Source: Lantana camara
Lineage: Eukaryota; Streptophyta; Magnoliopsida; Lamiales; Verbenaceae
NCBI GenBank assembly: GCA_037501455.1
Contig: CM074858.1
Location: 12,946,501-13,010,500 of the forward strand
Direction: 5' to 3'
Length of the DNA stretch: 64,000 nt
The notes under the pieces were generated by a model that worked only from the letters and a program-made list of their open reading frames with translations, ran no database searches and was not told where the DNA came from. The translations under genes were made by a program, and so were the position numbers. Every line of letters begins with the position of its first letter. The first letter of the stretch is position 1. Shown here piece after piece: positions 59,602 to 64,000 of this stretch.

Positions 59602-61967
59602 ATGGAGAAGAGGCTTCTCTTTTCTGTGGTCATAACACTCCAGCTTCTACTATTTCCAGTCTCCAATAATGCTCAAACCAAAGGAAGAACGGTGACAATC
59701 TTGAGCATTGACGGGGGTGGCATTAGAGGAATCATTCCAGGCACCATTTTGGGGTATCTTGAAGGGAAGCTGCAGGAATTGGACGGTCCAGATGCGAGAA
59801 TTGCAGATTATTTTGATGTAATTGCAGGGACGAGTACCGGAGGGTTGGTCACCACGATGCTGACGGCTCCGGGGACGGATAATCGCCCCATGTATGCTGC
59901 AAAGGATATTACGGGCTTCTATTTAGAGCATTGCCCACATGTCTTCCCGGAGAGGAGGTAAGGGCTTCTAGTTTAATTAGAGATCATGTGTTCGAATTCA
60001 GCGTTATTGCTAGTTTAATTAGAGATCTCGTATTCTGTTAGCTAAAAGTGTCGTGTTCGAGTTCTCAATACGTAGCTACCATTAGTATGGAAAATTAATC
60101 CGACCCTGCTTGAACACAAAATGAGGTATAAAATAAATTAAGAAAAACTAATAATATAGTGTTGGGATCATTATAATGCCGTGCATGAGTTTTGGCCTAA
60201 ATTATACACTTCTCCTAAGGTTTGAGATATTACGCAGACTTCCCCTAATACACATTGAGACAGTATGAAATAGTATCTCCTAGCTGTGGCCTGGACCACG
60301 GGTACTAGGAAGAGGCTTGATGCTCAGCTACGTGCTATTATAGTCCGGAGTTTAAAATTAATTGCTAATCTATTAGTGTGCACGGTAAAGTAGAGTATTC
60401 ATACAAAAATTAAAGGCAGTATTTATAACGATTCGGGTGTAACATAGATTTTTTGATAAGGGGGATTTATGTAATTAAGTCAAAAGTCATATTGTGCGTT
60501 GTATGTAACAAGACGGAGGGGTTTTGCGCACAAGATTACGAATTTGATTGGCGGGCCAAAGTACGATGGGCATTATTTGAAATCATTGGTGACGGGACTG
60601 CTGGGGAACCTTACAGTGAGCCAGACACTTACAAATGTGGTGATTCCCACATTTGATATCAAGCGCCTTCAACCTGTTATTTTCACCACCAAAGATGTAA
60701 GACTACTGGGAAACCTTACAGTGAGCCAGACACTTTACAATGTCGATACATATATGTACATGAAATAGTACGTTTATTGAATTTAATGTTGTTTGAATTT
60801 GGTACAGGGGAAGACTCATGCTAACAAGAATGCTCTGCTATCAGATGTTTGCTTGGGGACCTCTGCAGCGCCGACGTTTCTACCACCTCACTATTTTGAG
60901 ACGAAAGATGGAGACGGGGCAACACGTACGTTTGATCTCATTGACGGAGGTGTCGCTGCAAACAATCCTGTGAGTTATATGCTAAATATTCTATTTTGTT
61001 CGGAAACAAGGACGAAGTCAGAATTTTCGGATAGAAGAAGATAAAAGTAAAAAAGAAAGAATTCATGGGTGGGGATGGGTCGAAACTATAAATTTTGTAA
61101 ACTAAATGAAATTTACTTGATATAAAAAGTTAAATATGAATACAATAAAATTTATAAATTCAGATGTAATGTAAATTATTCGATAGTTAGAGTTTTTCTG
61201 TAATTTGTCAAATCATAAGGGGAAGTTTGTGTAATTGTGCCACACCTCGAGATACATACGTTAGTGTACTTATCTATATATTAAATAATTAAGTATTTCG
61301 ACATCTGTAATCCTGAGCAACTTTTGAATCATATTGTGTCAGACTCTCATGGCGATTACACACGTTACTAAAGAAATATTGCTGGGAAAATTTGAAGTAG
61401 AGGACATGAAAGCCATGGACAGCAGCAGGATGCTGGTGCTGTCGCTGGGCACGGGTTTAGCCGAACATGAAGAGAAATATAACGCGAAGGACGCTGCAAG
61501 ATGGGGCTTGCTCGCGTGGGTGTCCAACAATGGAGCCTCACCTTTATTCGATGTTTATTCCGATGCAAGCTCCGACATGGTCGATATTCATGTCTCGACC
61601 ATTTTCCAGTCCCTCAATAGCCAACAAAACTACCTACGAATTCAGGTGCATTATATGTGTATATATATTTTTAGTAGTACATAATTTGCTTAACACGGCC
61701 CTCGTAGTGATTAATCTTTTGTATTTTCGCGAAACAAAGGAGGACGGGTTGGTAGGGGAAGCATCGTCTGTTGATATTTCCAGCTCGACAAATATGCAGA
61801 CACTTGTGCAAGTTGGCTATAGTTTGCTGAAGAAACCGGTTTCGAGGGTCAATTTGGAGACAGGCAGACCGGAGCCGGTTCGAGGAGAGGGCACCAATGA
61901 CCAAGCTCTAGCCCGGTTCGCGAAAAGGCTATCAGACGAGAGGAAATTCCGCAAGGCTAGTAATTAG
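59602..61967 (+). CDS. patatin-like lipid acyl hydrolase PLP3
   Basis: Five exons: 59602-59957, 60513-60696, 60808-60969, 61343-61645, 61740-61967; GT-AG introns, open frame of 410 residues. Signal peptide 1-24 ([20 protein letters not shown]). [11 protein letters not shown] oxyanion loop from Asp37, nucleophile Ser78 in GTSTGG, partner Asp226 in DGGVAANNP. The C-terminus ends RKASN. Exon sizes 2 to 5 equal those of PLP2 exactly (184, 162, 303, 228), showing tandem duplication. Intron 2 begins with a near-copy of about 35 bases of exon 2. Introns 1 and 3 are shared with PLP1. Probably active. The same general lipolytic role as PLP2 is inferred from the family; the substrate cannot be read from sequence. 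Confidence 0.95.
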
Positions 61968-63255
61968 AAGTTTAATCGGATCAGAGGAAGGGCAAAATAA
62001 TTATAATGACGAGTGTGTTATTCTTTCTAAATTTTCCACTAATCACACAACAAATATAAAATAAGTGCCCTTCGTTTTACGGGTTTGATCGAGCTGGATC
62101 TCGATTAGAATAACCCGCACTTAGGTATTGGAGCAACTTGAAAGGTACTAGTGTTTCAATGAAAGGAATTTCAAAGGTGGTACGGAAGCATTTTATGTTT
62201 GAAATAAAAATAAATGCGTTTCCCACTGATTATGGTGCAGAACCAAACTAACAATTTGAGAATAAATTTTATTAAGATTAATGTCCAAGCTCGCTTATAT
62301 TAATAATTAGGGTAAATTATGTGTAAATTTTCTAAATTTAGGTATATAGTATTTATACTTGCACTTTCTTTAATTTTAGAAATCACATTTGATCCCTTAT
62401 AATTGGATAATTGATTATAAATATTTCATCCGTTAGGGCCGTTAGGCTATGCTGGGAAATAAAATATTTTCCGATAAAATGCAATACGTACAATATTTAT
62501 TCGATACCTAAGAGTATTCAATATCATATGTTTGGTTGTGTAATATGATTATTTTAGGAAGTTTTAGTAACCCGATGATTTTATAAGTATTAATTTGAGT
62601 AGCAACAATGATACTTAATATAGGTTTTACTATTACCATTGGGGCTGACCCTTTACCAGAATTTCTTCCAAGTTTTTAAGGACCAAACACAACATCTCCA
62701 AAGCAAATTCTTGAAAACTATCATTACCTTAAAATTATGGCACATCTCATCTCAATTAGTCAACTTTCACGAAATTAAAATCAGCAGATTGGAAAGCTGC
62801 CGACCGCAGTAAGAAAGATGCCTCGTAAAAAGGGAATGAATCTATTCCTTTGTCTCACAATTTCAAGGACCAAAGTTCCAAATATTACGATTTACCCCAT
62901 GTGATCAGCTTCTTCAGTACATCTCAAACTACAATAGAACGAATCTATTAAATACAACATAACCATCATGTTACCATTGTACTAAAATAACACAATCCCA
63001 CATTCTCTCCTCTCTCTCTCTCTGGCTCACACACACTGATCACATCATACATATCTCAGTTCATGAAGTATAAAAAATTGAAGAAACATTTATGAAGGCC
63101 ATATTTGTATCACAAAAGGTTGCAGGAACATGAATTTACAGATATATAATCCCACATCTATTTCTTCTTTAGTTTTCTCTACATTACTGACTAGCTAGAT
63201 CCAAGAAAGCTAATACACGAGTCCCTGTTGTGAATTACACCTTTTGTCAAGAAAA
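61968..63255. other. spacer between PLP3 and PLP4
   Basis: 3' flank of PLP3 and promoter side of PLP4. A CT repeat (63007-63023) of the pyrimidine-patch kind common near plant promoters, and GTATAAAAAATT at 63068 as a weak TATA candidate, lie before the PLP4 ATG. No gene or transposon border recognised. Confidence 0.45.
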
Positions 63256-64000
63256 ATGGATAAAAGGGCTCTCATTTTAGCAGTTAGTATGATTATAGCG
63301 CTCCAGTATATGCTGTTTCCAATCTCCAATGCTCAGACAAAAGGAAGAGTGACAACAGTGTTGAGTATCGATGGGGGTGGCGTAAGAGGAATCATACCTG
63401 GCACAATCCTAGGATATCTCGAGTCCAAACTGCAGGAATTGGACGGTCCAGATGCAAGAGTTGCAGATTATTTTGATGTAATTGCGGGAACAAGCACCGG
63501 AGGTCTGGTTGCCACCATGCTTACCGCTCCTGGTAAAGATAACCGTCCTCTCTATGCTGCAAAGAATATTACCAGTTTCTTCTTGGAGAACAGCCCGAAA
63601 ATCTTCCCAAAGAGAAGGCAAGTTGTCCTAGTATTTCAGTTTCTTAATAAATGTAAATTATTTTGTGCAAGGATAATTATACCGACATATCAAGAGGTTA
63701 GACCAAATTACACAAACTTCCCCTGAAAATTTTGAGATATTACAAAATCTTCCCCTGTATCAGATCGATTTATTTTGAAAACATCAAATCTATTTCATTA
63801 TGAACACCTTATTTTACCTTGATGATTGCTGATCGATATGCGTTAGCCAAACCTGGGGGCATGGTAAGGGAATTTTTGTAATTTCTCAAACCTCAAGGGA
63901 AGTTAGTGTAATTAGACCAAGTCTCAGGATATACTAGTGTAATTATCCCACTTTTATATATTGCAGTGAATTTCAAGATTGTCTGCTGAATTTTCACAAA
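63256..64000 (+). CDS. patatin-like lipid acyl hydrolase PLP4, 5' part
   Basis: Exon 1 is 63256-63617, ATG chosen because it begins the family N-terminus [18 protein letters not shown] (signal peptide 1-26). The oxyanion loop is [11 protein letters not shown] from Asp39, and nucleophile Ser80 lies in GTSTGG. The exon ends in the same phase as in PLP2 and PLP3, but its donor is GC (AAGAGAAG/GCAAGT), the accepted consensus of rare GC-AG introns. The likely acceptor TTGCAG ends at 63966 and exon 2 starts at 63967 (codon completed as Ser, then EFQDCLLNF), cut by the window end. Exon 2 start differs from the RRxF sequence of the other copies, so the acceptor is probable, not certain. Intron 1 contains a MITE. 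Confidence 0.85.
63671..63950. repeat. MITE in intron 1 of PLP4
   Basis: Left end GGATAATTATACCGACATAT is an imperfect inverted copy of the right end ATATACTAGTGTAATTATCC, and ACACAAACTTCCCC pairs with GGGAAGTTAGTGT. Its right edge lies 16 bases before the intron acceptor. Related ends occur in introns of PLP1 and PLP3. Confidence 0.75.

Noticed and set aside
63244..63258. Upstream TTG as start of PLP4
   Set aside because: The ATG at 63256 gives the N-terminus MDKR that matches MEKR of PLP2 and PLP3; a TTG start is not expected in a plant nuclear gene.

Overview
The window is plant nuclear DNA, very probably from a eudicot. The evidence is genes with short GT-AG introns, an AT-rich background, and many nested Ty1/copia and Ty3/gypsy LTR retrotransposons with a tRNA-iMet primer site. 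MITEs, tRNA-derived SINEs and a Pack-MULE-type element are also present. I cannot name the species. The host genes form a tandem array of patatin-like acyl hydrolases on the + strand: a decayed copy (PLP1, 10571-11604), two intact five-exon copies (PLP2, 23822-27241; PLP3, 59602-61967) and a fourth cut off by the window end (PLP4, from 63256). A decayed phosphoglycerate-mutase-like gene (11690-13589, minus) lies between PLP1 and PLP2.

Layout. 1-2921 is the 5' part (gag and 5' LTR) of a minus-strand Ty3/gypsy element that landed in a hAT-type MITE (remnant 2922-3146). About 3365-9819 is a decayed + strand copia element, itself split by a 1.94-kb solo LTR (6135-8076, TSD TAGAA). 10-14 kb holds the PLP1 and mutase pseudogenes. 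14-21 kb is AT-rich spacer with foldback elements, a complete hAT MITE (14871-15514, TSD CCTGAGCA), SINEs and a solo LTR (18948-19763, TSD GTACG). 21725-22817 is a long-TIR element of Pack-MULE type carrying a gene for a small membrane protein. PLP2 follows.

28122-57670 is one nested insertion of 29.5 kb between PLP2 and PLP3, bounded by the 5-bp duplication TCATG. The host is a minus-strand Ty3/gypsy element of Tat type. It carries an extra antisense gene (29526-32404) with its own TATA box, followed by integrase, RNase H and RT. Two copies of one defective copia family sit in it in opposite orientation, 364 bp apart (A, 36832-46169, minus, TSD CCCTT; B, 46534-55782, plus, TSD ACTAA), making an inverted repeat of about 19 kb. 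A further LTR of Tekay/Del type (about 55799-57384) replaces the gypsy gag and most of its 5' LTR.

The functional content is therefore PLP2, PLP3 and PLP4 (secreted, vacuolar or apoplastic lipid acyl hydrolases by family knowledge), and possibly the gene inside the Pack-MULE. Everything else is transposable-element sequence or pseudogene. The most unusual items are the antisense transcription unit of the gypsy element, the inverted copia pair with a shared reverse-transcriptase lesion, the gene-carrying MULE, and a GC-AG first intron in PLP4.
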